From contig JBPOEY010000001.1 in NCBI GenBank assembly GCA_051251645.1, positions 992,001 through 1,056,000 of the forward strand: 64,000 nt of DNA. The letters run 5' to 3'. The stretch comes from Litorimonas sp051251645 (lineage in GTDB: Bacteria; Pseudomonadota; Alphaproteobacteria; Caulobacterales; Maricaulaceae). Numbering within the stretch: position 1 is the first letter of the stretch; each line of letters starts with the position of its first letter. This document shows positions 18,601-25,538 of this stretch, one piece after another. The notes beneath the pieces were generated by a model, which was not told the origin of the DNA, searched no databases, and worked only from the letters and a program-made list of their open reading frames with translations. Position numbers and translations under genes: made by a program.

Positions 18601-18781
18601 GGGAAGCATTGAGGTCGGGAAACTGGCTGATCTTGTCATCATGGATGACGACCCACTTGCTGATATCGCCAATACGGAGAGCCTCTCTCACGTTATGATC
18701 GGCGGGCGTCTCTATGACAGCGCGACGATGAATGAGGTTGAGACGGGGACGGCGAAGCGCTTGCCTTATTGGTGGGAGTGA
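15605..18781 (+). CDS. Secreted beta-propeller (PD40/TolB-like) plus amidohydrolase protein
   Basis: A 1058-residue periplasmic enzyme. A signal peptide (to about AFAQ, residue 20) is followed by a WD40-like/PD40 propeller with repeats such as FSPDGSRLAFTSDRGG, LSPDGRHVVYQKR and VSPDGRHVAF (about residues 40-620). The C-terminal metal-dependent amidohydrolase domain begins with TNVRIV and carries the metal motif GFIDAHAHG (about 710), a metal His in SVEHNLP, and ends with the usual EVGKLADLVIMDDDPL. This fusion is typical of imidazolonepropionase-like, peptide-acting hydrolases of marine bacteria. Substrate unknown; a dipeptide is my guess. GAGGA lies before its ATG. Confidence 0.88.
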   Translation: MFRQILLCTAALSLATGAFAQDEEGADDAKWDVTNPPGEKRSIKIDVTEGTWMSLDVSPNGQTIAFDMLGDIYTVPATGGTAKNIASGFAWEFQPRFSPDGSRLAFTSDRGGGDNIWTMNVDGSDMEQVSDESFRLLNNPTWHPSGDFIAARKHFTTSRSAGVGEIWLYSTEGGSGVQLVKRPSEAHQKELGEPMFTPDGKGLYYSQNITAGPIFEYAQDSNTELFQIKRYDMETGETDVAAGGAGGAVRPTPSPDGKYLAYVKRVRAVSRLFLKDIASGEERMIFDHLDQDMQETWAITGVYPNMDWSPDGESIYFWAKGKIHRYDVATDNIEHIEFRVKDTRQVLDAPRSDTAVSPDNFKVNMPRFAEISPDGTTLVYESLGKLYMRDIASGQVTRLTGLAETVRELHPSWSRDGQTIAFISWDDERLGAVHTISLASRGVATITTEPGHYRDPHLSPDGRHVVYQKRSGGNLVAPEWSADTGIYVKPVFGGDAVRVAKSGGSAHFDGDNDRLFYTRSKDGASELVSIDLSGNQERIHATNKMAQTFVVSPDGRHVAFRENYNLYVTPLLPGPQKVGTGRSSKALPVTKVSEGGATYPSWTADGDLYWTLGPSLFSVSMEEMKSDDFEPVTEGIDISTMAKADKPTGRIALTNVRIVTMKGDDGGVIENGTILINGDRIEKVGANVRIPNGVKIVDLTGKTITPGFIDAHAHGPQGVSGLVPQQNWEAVATLALGVTTIFDPSSSAELIFPAAEMQRAGKLLAPRIYSTGEVIYGAKAPGFYASIESFDDASEHVDRLAQQGALAVKNYNQPRRDQRQQVVEAARKADILVVAEGGSQYHMDMALVQDGNTSVEHNLPTLAIYDDVIQMYSQTNVAYTPTLAVTYGGVRGEDYYYQTTDVWKHPILSLHVPPTILQARSVRRQMAPIEDYSDAASGAVSKRLMEAGVPVSIGAHGQREGLAAHWEMQSFQRGGMSPLQALMTATTEPARHLGFSKDLGSIEVGKLADLVIMDDDPLADIANTESLSHVMIGGRLYDSATMNEVETGTAKRLPYWWE

Positions 18782-18826
18782 TAGCGGTCGATCAAAAATA
18801 GCCATGCTTTATGACCTAAAGCGAAC

Positions 18827-18851
18827 GGCTCGCCGCGAAAGCGGCGATGCC
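18827..18851 (+). terminator. Strong GAAA-loop hairpin after the amidohydrolase gene
   Basis: CGCCGC-GAAA-GCGGCG is extended by a T-A pair and, across a one-base bulge, by GGC/GCC. It lies between two convergent genes, but neither strand shows a T run after it. It may be a terminator of the factor-assisted or bidirectional kind, or a 3' RNA-stability hairpin. Confidence 0.4.
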
Positions 18852-18891
18852 ATTTAGATGAACATTGCGATGCCTTTAAAACCCCTCACGT

Positions 18892-19443
18892 TCAATATTC
18901 AAATCCGTAAAACGCTAATCGCTGTGTCGCTGGGTCATGGATCAATAGATCATATCCCGTAATCCGGCCGTCTTGGTGCTGCCGTGTGTCGATAACCGTC
19001 GCCGTCCAATTATCTATGTTTGTAGACCCTCCAAAGCATTTATGTGTGACATCATATAGCTCTAAAAAAGAGCCAAGCCCTTTTCGAATGTCCTCATCAT
19101 TGTAATTCTTCCAATGGCGTTTTGCGCTTTCTCTTATGGAAAAACTTTTGAGGTCGACACAAAACATCATTGTGTATTCGCCGAAAAAAGGGTGAGTTTT
19201 AATACTCCCAAATTTTATACTGTCGCCTCTCATATCTTCGATGCCGGCCTTAAAAAGCTGCCCGCTAATGGTTTGGCGACTAGTGAAAGAATATTTAATA
19301 TCGCCTGTCATCGCAGTGTAAGCGAAAATTATGCCGTTAATGATGAAGAGTAGGCCTAACCCGACCAAACATCTTCGTGTCCATTTCCACACCCGACTGT
19401 CAAAAAATTTCACCAAGTTCAAAACTTCCGCGCGTCCAGCCAC
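18892..19443 (-). CDS. Hypothetical membrane-anchored protein
   Basis: No family recognised. The 183-residue reading has one clear transmembrane helix near the N-terminus (CLVGLGLLFIINGIIFAYTAM, about 25-45), preceded by basic residues, so the remaining ~135 residues are probably periplasmic. The soluble part has Cys and aromatic residues and a KCFGGSTNIDNW stretch. The start is uncertain: a GTG at 19443 overlaps the end of the upstream hydrolase gene by 25 bases, with AAAGAGA in front. A GTG at 19413 is an alternative, giving about 173 residues. Overlap with the upstream gene suggests co-transcription. Base composition is a little more AT-rich than neighbours. Confidence 0.6.
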   Translation of the reverse strand: MAGRAEVLNLVKFFDSRVWKWTRRCLVGLGLLFIINGIIFAYTAMTGDIKYSFTSRQTISGQLFKAGIEDMRGDSIKFGSIKTHPFFGEYTMMFCVDLKSFSIRESAKRHWKNYNDEDIRKGLGSFLELYDVTHKCFGGSTNIDNWTATVIDTRQHQDGRITGYDLLIHDPATQRLAFYGFEY

Positions 19444-20375
19444 CCCAGTATCTCTTTATTCACAGCGTCAGGCTGGTCCCACATGGCCCAGTGGCCGCAA
19501 TTTGGGACGGTGACACGGGTCAGATCAGGCACTGTGTGGACCATGCTATCCGTCGTGCTGGGCGGGAGAAAGAAGTCATCCGCAGGGCTAATCATCAGGG
19601 ACGGAACTTCAATGGTCGTCGAGAGACCTTTGGCCAGTTCCCAATTCGCCGTTGTATTACGGTAGTAGTTCATGCCGGATAAAAACCCGGTTTGTGCATA
19701 TGCCTTTGAATAGACGGCCCTTTGCTTAGGCGTCACAACCATCGTGCCATTGTCTGGCGCGCCAGCCCTCAAATAAGCTTCGAAGCGTTTCGGCAAATGG
19801 GTTAGTTCTGGTGTGAGTTGAAGGCCCACGGGGGAGGTTCTGAACATCATCCGAAAAAATGCGTCCGGGTCAGAGTTATACAGCGTTTCAACGGCGTCCG
19901 TCCGATCCCGAAATTCGACGAAATAATGATCTTTGCCAAACCGTTTCTCATAAATGCTCATTGGATCAATGGGCGCGCGGCCGACATGGGGTGTGCTGAT
20001 GCTGATAGCCGCCGTTGTTCGGTGCTTAAGCATGCGCACGGCGTGCCACAGGATGATTCCACCCCAATCATGGCCGAGAAGGATCGCTTTCTGTATGCCG
20101 TAGTGATCAAGAACGGTTTCGAGATGGCTAACGACATTCTCAATCCGATAATGATTAAGATCGCGGGGGGCGTCAGATTTTCCGTAGCCGAGCAGGTCAT
20201 AGGGAATCGCGCGGTAACCTGCGTCAACAAGCGCGGGCACGGTTGTTGCCCAACTATAGGCCAGTTCTGGCCAACCGTGTATAAGGATAATGGGCGTGCC
20301 ATCATCGGGTCCATGGGGGTAGGTCGCGATTTGGAACCCATCGGCGGTGACAAATGTCGGATCATTGTAATTCAT
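19419..20375 (-). CDS. Alpha/beta hydrolase, epoxide-hydrolase-like
   Basis: 318 residues of alpha/beta-hydrolase fold. The oxyanion hole motif HGWPE (LIHGWPELAYSW) and the nucleophile elbow LLGHDWGGIILWH, with Asp rather than Ser as nucleophile, place it with epoxide hydrolases and haloalkane-dehalogenase relatives. The catalytic His lies in VPNCGHWAMWDQP; a Tyr-rich cap domain fits an epoxide hydrolase (SKAYAQTGFLSGMNYYRN). It could open epoxides of lipids or xenobiotics. Cytoplasmic, with no signal peptide. It is divergent from rpsU. Confidence 0.85.
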   Translation of the reverse strand: MNYNDPTFVTADGFQIATYPHGPDDGTPIILIHGWPELAYSWATTVPALVDAGYRAIPYDLLGYGKSDAPRDLNHYRIENVVSHLETVLDHYGIQKAILLGHDWGGIILWHAVRMLKHRTTAAISISTPHVGRAPIDPMSIYEKRFGKDHYFVEFRDRTDAVETLYNSDPDAFFRMMFRTSPVGLQLTPELTHLPKRFEAYLRAGAPDNGTMVVTPKQRAVYSKAYAQTGFLSGMNYYRNTTANWELAKGLSTTIEVPSLMISPADDFFLPPSTTDSMVHTVPDLTRVTVPNCGHWAMWDQPDAVNKEILGWLDARKF

Positions 20376-20465
20376 AGGGTGATAATGGCGCTTTCCCGTC
20401 GCCTGCCAACCGTAAAAATATCTTGCGGTAGCGAGGAATCGCCACTAAGTCGCAATGGAACGACG

Positions 20466-20492
20466 GCCTCGCGGGCAACCCGGGGCCTTTTG
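20466..20492 (+). promoter_or_regulatory. GC-rich hairpin upstream of rpsU
   Basis: GGCC at 20466-20469 pairs with GGCC at 20485-20488. Inside it, GGG/CCC closes a CAA loop, with a small bulge between, and TTTT follows at once (20489-20492). It lies about 30 bases upstream of the rpsU start. It could stop readthrough into rpsU or act as an rpsU leader hairpin. The sequence cannot decide. Confidence 0.3.
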
Positions 20493-20523
20493 CTATTTAT
20501 AAAAATGAGAGTTGAACCGACAC

Positions 20524-20757
20524 ATGGTCGAAATTTACGTCCGCCAAAACAATGTTGATCAGGCCCTTCGTGCGCTGAAGAAAAAGCTGCAGAATGAAGG
20601 CATTCTGCGCGAGATGAAGGCGCGCAAGCATTATGAAAAGCCATCTGAAAAACGTGTTCGCGAGCAGGCTGAAGCCGTTCGTCGCGCTCGTAAACTTGCG
20701 CGTAAGCGGGCACAGATCGAAGGTCTGATTCCAAGCAAGAAGAAGAAGCGCTACTAG
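20524..20757 (+). CDS. rpsU: 30S ribosomal protein S21
   Basis: Small basic ribosomal protein of the 30S platform near the anti-Shine-Dalgarno helix, involved in translation initiation. It has 77 residues from MVEIYVRQNNVDQALRALKK, with Lys/Arg-rich C-terminal half ending in KKKKRY. A further in-frame ATG 12 bases upstream is rejected because family members start at MVEI or similar. A clean intrinsic terminator follows (20788-20810). The Shine-Dalgarno sequence is weak (GAGTTGAACC), as is usual for genes affected by S21 itself, but no claim is made. Confidence 0.96.
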   Translation: MVEIYVRQNNVDQALRALKKKLQNEGILREMKARKHYEKPSEKRVREQAEAVRRARKLARKRAQIEGLIPSKKKKRY

Positions 20758-20787
20758 GCCGCTTCGACATTATTTATTGATGAAACA

Positions 20788-20810
20788 GCCGTCCTTTAGG
20801 GCGGCTTTTT
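20788..20810 (+). terminator. Intrinsic terminator after rpsU
   Basis: GCCGTCC (20788-20794), loop TTTA, GGGCGGC (20799-20805; one T-G pair), followed by T5. A strong hairpin plus T run 30 bases after the rpsU stop. The next gene starts 14 bases later, which supports the 20825 start for the cupin gene. Confidence 0.9.
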
Positions 20811-20824
20811 CTTTGGAGAATTGG

Positions 20825-21292
20825 ATGGTCGACGCTGCCAAAGCCCTTATCGAGAGGCACAAATTACAACCCCATCCCGAAGGCGGCTTCTATCGGGAGA
20901 CGTTTCGTTCGGATATTCAGGTTGAGACGAAGACGGGCCCTCGTTCCTCGGGAACTGCGATTCTCTATCTTCTGAGCGGTGAAGACGTCTCTCGGTTTCA
21001 CAGAATTGACGCCGATGAGATATGGCATTTTCATGCAGGCGGTGCGCTCGCCATCCATTCGCTCCTGCCAAATGGAACCGCTCACGTTGCAATTTTGAGT
21101 TCAGACAACCCACAGATCGTCGTCAGAGCGGGACTCTGGTTTGGAGCCGCGCTTGTCGAACCGGACACTTATTGCCTTGTTGGCTGTACGGTAAGCCCGG
21201 GATTTGATTTCGCAGGATTCGATTTGGCCGAGCCTGCAACGCTTTTAGAGACATGGCCAAACGCTGCGGAAATAATCGCGCGTTTGACCTAG
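20825..21292 (+). CDS. DUF985-family cupin protein
   Basis: 155 residues. The opening AKALIERHKLQPHPEGGFYRETFRS is the hallmark of the Cupin_5/DUF985 family. The cupin barrel core LLSGEDVSRFHRIDADEIWHFHAGG contains likely metal-binding histidines, and GAALVEPDTYCLVGCTVSPGFDF closes the barrel. Its molecular function is not established. The start at 20825 is preceded by GGAGAATTGG; an ATG at 20777 would place the rpsU terminator inside the gene, so I reject it. It is convergent with the coq4-like gene (one base between stops). Confidence 0.88.
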   Translation: MVDAAKALIERHKLQPHPEGGFYRETFRSDIQVETKTGPRSSGTAILYLLSGEDVSRFHRIDADEIWHFHAGGALAIHSLLPNGTAHVAILSSDNPQIVVRAGLWFGAALVEPDTYCLVGCTVSPGFDFAGFDLAEPATLLETWPNAAEIIARLT

Positions 21293-21293
21293 C

Positions 21294-22106
21294 TCAGGCC
21301 GCGTTGAGTTGCTGCCCGGCGTCGATCACAGGGCCGCCCACAGCGGCATAGGGGTCAAGCCCGGCATCGCGCATCATCTGATGAACTTTGGGATAAACCT
21401 CCATCGGTGTGACGTTCAGCATCTCGCGAACTTCTTTCAACGGACGTGGTAGCAAATCCTGCAAATCATATAGCATGATGTTTTTGGCCGCTTTACCGCG
21501 CCGTGCGGCTTCGCGAATCGCGCCGACTGTGGGTGACCCTTTTGGCGCCCAGCGCTTTACTTCCAGCGCACCCATATAGGCGATGAACTGAATGCCTAAG
21601 CCGGACGTTTGCTGGTAGCTGTAAGACAGAACAGAGGTCTCACCGAGCGCATCACGACCGTAGCCTGTCAGCACGTGGAGCATATCGTGCGTGTCACGTG
21701 AGCGGTTGTTATACCATTTGAATTCTGGTGGCCGGGTGTCGTCTATATCTTTCGCGAAGCGATCAAATTCGTCGACTAATCCCTGAGCCGTTAAGCCTTC
21801 ACGGTCCATGAAGTTGCAATAAGCATCGGCCAGTGAGCCTTTGGGCATGGCGCGCAATGTTTTGCGGTCATCAAGGATCGGCGGCAGGTAAGTCCGTTCT
21901 TCAAAGCGCTTGCGGCCCTCAGGGTGCGCGATAAAGCGGTTAAACTGCTTATAAAGGTCGTTTCCATTGAGAGCATTGGTGATGTGAAAGACATGTGTTG
22001 TGTCTTCCTTATCTGCGATCAGTTTGCGGAAATGTCGCAAGGCCTTGATCCATCGGCGTCGCAGGCGCGGGATTTCTATGGCATCAGGCGATAGGGTATG
22101 GGTCAT
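21294..22106 (-). CDS. Coq4-family ubiquinone biosynthesis protein
   Basis: 270 residues. The conserved metal motif reads RDTHDMLHVLTGYGRDALGE, matching the HDxxH-x11-E signature of Coq4 proteins that take part in ubiquinone synthesis (in Coq4 itself, in C1 decarboxylation/hydroxylation and complex organisation). The region LPDYR-like blocks are replaced by KFYWN-like KWYNNRSR. The C-terminal YPKVHQMMRDAGLDPYA is also conserved in the family. It is probably a cytoplasmic/peripheral membrane protein. Alternatives: another Coq4-like paralogue of unknown role. It is convergent with the cupin gene. Confidence 0.85.
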   Translation of the reverse strand: MTHTLSPDAIEIPRLRRRWIKALRHFRKLIADKEDTTHVFHITNALNGNDLYKQFNRFIAHPEGRKRFEERTYLPPILDDRKTLRAMPKGSLADAYCNFMDREGLTAQGLVDEFDRFAKDIDDTRPPEFKWYNNRSRDTHDMLHVLTGYGRDALGETSVLSYSYQQTSGLGIQFIAYMGALEVKRWAPKGSPTVGAIREAARRGKAAKNIMLYDLQDLLPRPLKEVREMLNVTPMEVYPKVHQMMRDAGLDPYAAVGGPVIDAGQQLNAA

Positions 22107-22144
22107 AACAACGTTGATATACGCATGAAATCCCTACTCAACCC

Positions 22145-22777
22145 TCAAAGACTGTATGACGGTCGTGCGCGCATGCGGTCCATATAGGCGTGCAGCGCCG
22201 TGTGATCTGCGCCCGGTTGGGCCTTCACCCATTTAGAAAAGTCGAAAACGACTGTCATTGTGATGTCAGCCATCGAGTAATGATTGCCCGCAACAAAATC
22301 AGATTGAGCGAGGTGCGCCTCCATATCCTCGAAAAACCACGCCAGACGTTTAAGCCCGCGTTCAGCCAGAGCAGGGATCTGGTCGAGATTGCGCGGACCG
22401 GGCAGGGCGCGCCCTTTCATATGCGGCGAGCTATTCCGAAGAACTTCGGCAATGGCGGAAAGCCCCTCCATTGTGCAGCGAAAATCCCATTCCAAAACGC
22501 GGGCTTTTTCTAGGGCTGTCGTTCCGAGCAAGGGCGGTGTTGGGTGCAGGGCTTCGATATAGGCGGCAATACCGATGTTTTCGCCAATCACGTCACCGTC
22601 TTCTGTGATGAGGGCCGGAACGGTGGCACGAGGATTAATGGCGAGGAATTCTGGCGACATTTGCGCGGCGGTGCGCAGATCGACCTCAATCGTTTCCCAT
22701 TCAATCCCTTTTTCTGCCAGAAACATGCGGGCGCGGCGCGGCGAGGGAGCGGTAGAGCAATCGTAGAGCTTGAGCAT
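22145..22777 (-). CDS. Glutathione S-transferase family protein
   Basis: 210 residues with thioredoxin-fold N-domain (MLKLYDCSTAPSPRRARMFL; NPRATVPALITEDGDVIGEN) and all-helical C-domain. The cis-Pro in ATVPAL is visible. The start ATG at 22777 has AAGGAAAC upstream; longer in-frame starts extend into the divergent pirin gene and are rejected. It fits soluble GSTs that conjugate or reduce electrophiles, or that act as GSH-binding scaffolds. It is divergent from pirin, with only 28 bases between the starts, so the promoters must overlap the coding regions. Confidence 0.88.
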   Translation of the reverse strand: MLKLYDCSTAPSPRRARMFLAEKGIEWETIEVDLRTAAQMSPEFLAINPRATVPALITEDGDVIGENIGIAAYIEALHPTPPLLGTTALEKARVLEWDFRCTMEGLSAIAEVLRNSSPHMKGRALPGPRNLDQIPALAERGLKRLAWFFEDMEAHLAQSDFVAGNHYSMADITMTVVFDFSKWVKAQPGADHTALHAYMDRMRARPSYSL

Positions 22778-22805
22778 TGGCGCATGTTTCCTTAAATCAA
22801 ACGCT

Positions 22806-23696
22806 ATGTTGACGCCCATTGCATCTCCAATCAAGGCTTCTTTGAAAACCAAGGTAAAAGACTTGGGCGGTTTTACCGTTCGGCGGGCCTTGCCCTTTCC
22901 CTCGCACCGGTCTGTCGGGCCTTGGGTTTTCTTTGACCATTTTGGTCCTGTGGAGTTCACGCCGGGCGATGGCATGAATGTCCGTCCGCACCCGCATATC
23001 GGCATCGCGACCGTGACTTACTTGTTTGAAGGTGAAATCTGGCATCGCGATAGTCTAGGCAATTCTGCGCCAATACATCCCGGCGCGATCAATTTGATGG
23101 TTGTCGGCAAAGGCCTTGTTCATAGCGAGCGTACGCGGGATGAATTGCGCGAGACCGGATATCGTTTGCACGGTTTGCAGCTTTGGCATGCTTTGCCTGA
23201 GTCTGAGGAAGAACGAGAGCCGAGCTTTCATCATCATCCCGCTGAGAGCATTCCAGAAGTCACCTTGGCAACAGGTGCAAAGGTTCGCGTCATGATGGGG
23301 CAGGCGTTCGGCTTAACCTCGCCCGTCGAAACGTTTTCAGAAACACTCTATTACGAGGTCGACTTACCTAACGGCGCGTCTGTGACGCTTCCTGATACCC
23401 CAGAATCCGCACTATATATCGTTGAAGGCGAAGCGGATGTTGATGGGCAGACGGCGGAACGTTTTATTTTTTCGATTTTAGCTCAAGGACCCCATCTTGT
23501 GACCGCTCAAGGCCGGACGAAATTCGTTGTCGTTGGCGGCGCGCCATTGGGCGAGCGCCACATGAAGTGGAATTTCGTGTCATCTCGGCCTGAGCGTATC
23601 AAACAAGCGGCTGAGGATTGGCGAGCGGGCAAGTTTCCCATCGTTCCCGGCGATCAAGAAGAATTTATTCCTATACCGACGACCATGATTTTCTAA
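22806..23696 (+). CDS. Pirin family protein
   Basis: Bicupin of about 296 residues with a non-haem iron site. The motif NVRPHPHIGIATVTYLFEGE, then IWHRDSLGN and GKGLVHSERT, supplies the expected metal ligands (His, His, His, Glu). C-terminal cupin with ALYIVEGEADVDG. Some bacterial pirins have quercetinase activity; others are redox-sensing regulators. The ATG at 22806 (MLTPIASPIK) is preferred; an ATG at 22770 would overlap the divergent GST gene. The stop overlaps the next gene's start as TAATG, so the two are co-transcribed. Confidence 0.9.
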   Translation: MLTPIASPIKASLKTKVKDLGGFTVRRALPFPSHRSVGPWVFFDHFGPVEFTPGDGMNVRPHPHIGIATVTYLFEGEIWHRDSLGNSAPIHPGAINLMVVGKGLVHSERTRDELRETGYRLHGLQLWHALPESEEEREPSFHHHPAESIPEVTLATGAKVRVMMGQAFGLTSPVETFSETLYYEVDLPNGASVTLPDTPESALYIVEGEADVDGQTAERFIFSILAQGPHLVTAQGRTKFVVVGGAPLGERHMKWNFVSSRPERIKQAAEDWRAGKFPIVPGDQEEFIPIPTTMIF

Positions 23697-24269
23697 TGCG
23701 TGTTTTTTTTCTATCAGTCCTAGTCATGTTTGGTTTGACGTCTGCCGCTGCCACTCAAAACATGTCGGGAGTCTTTGCTCCCGTCGTCTATGCTGACGAT
23801 CATGGCGGTGACGAATTCGATTGTGGACAGAGGCTTCATTACCAGGAAACGGTGAGCGAAAGTTTACGCTTGCGCGGAATTTTGGCCACGTGCGAAACCA
23901 CAGATTCGGTGATGGATCTTGAGTTTGTCTGGATTGAAGCGGTTTGGCAGGTGACGCCCGATGGCGAGGACTATCGAGCGGACGTCCGCTTTGAAAGATG
24001 GCTCAGAGGCGACGGCCGGGCCGATGAAGTCCGGTCGATTTGGCCTGTCGGTAAAGATCCCCAGCGGTATTCGATTGGGCGTTTATAGTTTCGTTGATTT
24101 TGGCGACACAAGTGGTCTTCGCGTCCTCAATGGGAATGAAGCCGAAGCGGGTTCTTTCGTCTCGTTCGACCTTAGAGACAGCGCTGATATATATATCGGC
24201 ACTTTATACGGTTTAACGGCGAGCTCTGACGATAATCAGGTCTGCGTCTTTGTCGGCAAAAGCTTCTAG
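23696..24269 (+). pseudogene. Secreted protein gene broken by one apparent extra base
   Basis: From the ATG at 23696 (overlapping the pirin stop) the frame gives a signal peptide (MRVFFLSVLVMFGLTSAAAT) and about 130 residues, stopping at 24088. The +1 frame, from around 24060, continues with good coding composition to a stop at 24269: GIRLGVYSFVDFGDTSGLRV, then DNQVCVFVGKSF. Removing one C of the CCCC run at 24059-24062 joins the two frames seamlessly as VGKDPSGIRLGVYSF and gives an uninterrupted ~190-residue protein. This may be a real mutation or a sequencing error. The end runs into the convergent VOC gene. Product family unknown; two early cysteines suggest a disulfide. Confidence 0.65.
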
Positions 24270-24676
24270 CTTGCGTAAAGTTGGTTGGGGTCTTTGAAGC
24301 TTTTAAATTCCAGCGCATTGCCACTGGGGTCATAAAAGAACATTGTCGCCTGCTCACCGGTTTCACCTTTGAACCGGATGTAAGGGTCAATGACGAAATC
24401 TGTTTCAGCGGCAACTAATCGGTCTCGAAGACCGTGCCAATCTGCCCAAGGCAGGATCGCGCCGAAATGGCGGACCGGAACCGATTTTCCATCGACGTCA
24501 TTGGTCGCAAGGTTTTCTGCCTCAGTGCAAACGTGAAAACTGACTTGATGTCCAAAGAAGTCGAAGTCGATCCAATTGTCGGCTTCCCGACCCACAGTAC
24601 AACCGAGCATGGCCGTATAAAATGCGCGAGTTTCTTCTTTGTCCCGGATAGGGGCGGCAAGGTGGAAAGGAATCAT
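24266..24676 (-). CDS. VOC (glyoxalase/bleomycin-resistance fold) family protein
   Basis: 136 residues of two beta-alpha-beta-beta-beta modules. The opening IPFHLAAPIRDKEETRAFYTAMLGCTVG and the central YIRFKGETGEQATMFFYDPSGNALEFKSF show His and Glu ligand positions of the vicinal-oxygen-chelate family. The exact reaction is not predictable. The start overlaps the stop of the small membrane protein gene (four-base ATGA), so the three genes 24867-24266 form one operon with the GST at 24867-25511. Confidence 0.85.
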   Translation of the reverse strand: MIPFHLAAPIRDKEETRAFYTAMLGCTVGREADNWIDFDFFGHQVSFHVCTEAENLATNDVDGKSVPVRHFGAILPWADWHGLRDRLVAAETDFVIDPYIRFKGETGEQATMFFYDPSGNALEFKSFKDPNQLYAS

Positions 24677-24867
24677 TTTCGCCTCGTCACATACATACCG
24701 ATCAAGCCGACCAGTAGCGATAAGCCCTTGTCATCAGAATATTGGCCGATAGCCCTCAGTGAGACAGGCTCTTCACCCGTGATCATAAGAAAAATGGTAA
24801 TGATGAGGCCCGCAATGAACAGAAATACTGTTAGGGCACTCAAAATGTAAATAATAGACCTAAGCAT
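24673..24867 (-). CDS. Small two-helix membrane protein
   Basis: 64 residues, no known family. The first half is a long hydrophobic helix (IIYILSALTVFLFIAGLIITIFLMI); a second, weaker hydrophobic stretch (LSLLVGLIGMYV) lies near the basic C-terminus. Its start touches the stop of the upstream GST gene (overlap of one base), and its stop overlaps the VOC start, which argues for a real gene in this operon. Its role is unknown. Confidence 0.65.
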   Translation of the reverse strand: MLRSIIYILSALTVFLFIAGLIITIFLMITGEEPVSLRAIGQYSDDKGLSLLVGLIGMYVTRRK

Positions 24868-25511
24868 TATCTTGGGCCGTAATCATAATTCCCGCCACGT
24901 TTCAGGGCGCGGAGATAGGCGGGCCGTGCCCAGACACGATCAATGTAGTCGTTACAGGCATCATAACCTTTGAGCATTCCGCGCGCACGCGCGGCTTCGA
25001 GCGGGAAGATCATATTGAAATCAGCGCCGGTCAATTCATCGCCTGCGAACCACACGTTCCGCACAAGTGAGTATTCACAGTAATCCAACACTTTTTTGAT
25101 TTCATCTAAGATCATCGGCTGGATTGGTTTTGCGGCTTCTCCGAGAAACCCTGTATAAAGCGCGAGGAGAAGAGGCAGCATGGCCGATCCTTCCGCAAAA
25201 TGCAGAAAATGGACATAATCAACGTAATTTTGTGTGCCTTGTTCTGGCCGGAAACGACGATTGCCGTCTTCGTCCGTTCCAAACGTGTTCAGCAGATAAA
25301 CAATAATTGCGCCCGTTTCCGCGACGACCAATCCATCATGTTCAATAACAGGGCTTTTGCCAAGCGGGTGTACGGCTTTTAGCTCTGCAGGCGCGCGACT
25401 GGTTTCTTTATCGCGGGCGTAAGCGTGAATGTCATACTCAATGCCTAACTCTTCTAAGAGCCAGAGAATTCGCTGAGAGCGAGAATTGTTGAGGTGGTGT
25501 ATGGTTAGCAT
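24867..25511 (-). CDS. Glutathione S-transferase family protein
   Basis: 214 residues. N-domain TIHHLNNSRSQRILWLLEELG with a catalytic-type Ser/Asn region, then KAVHPLGKSPVIEHDGLVVAETGAII with the cis-Pro in KSPV. C-domain helical with DELTGADFNMIFPLEA, typical of the larger bacterial GST group. It heads the operon GST-small membrane protein-VOC, all with detoxification flavour. Substrate unknown. It is a second GST in this region, after the one at 22145. Confidence 0.9.
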   Translation of the reverse strand: MLTIHHLNNSRSQRILWLLEELGIEYDIHAYARDKETSRAPAELKAVHPLGKSPVIEHDGLVVAETGAIIVYLLNTFGTDEDGNRRFRPEQGTQNYVDYVHFLHFAEGSAMLPLLLALYTGFLGEAAKPIQPMILDEIKKVLDYCEYSLVRNVWFAGDELTGADFNMIFPLEAARARGMLKGYDACNDYIDRVWARPAYLRALKRGGNYDYGPR

Positions 25512-25538
25512 AACACCGGACTAGGCAGGGGATGTGCG

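Noticed and set aside
20372..20770. Minus-strand open frame opposite rpsU
   Set aside because: It is antisense to S21 and its terminator; no independent support.
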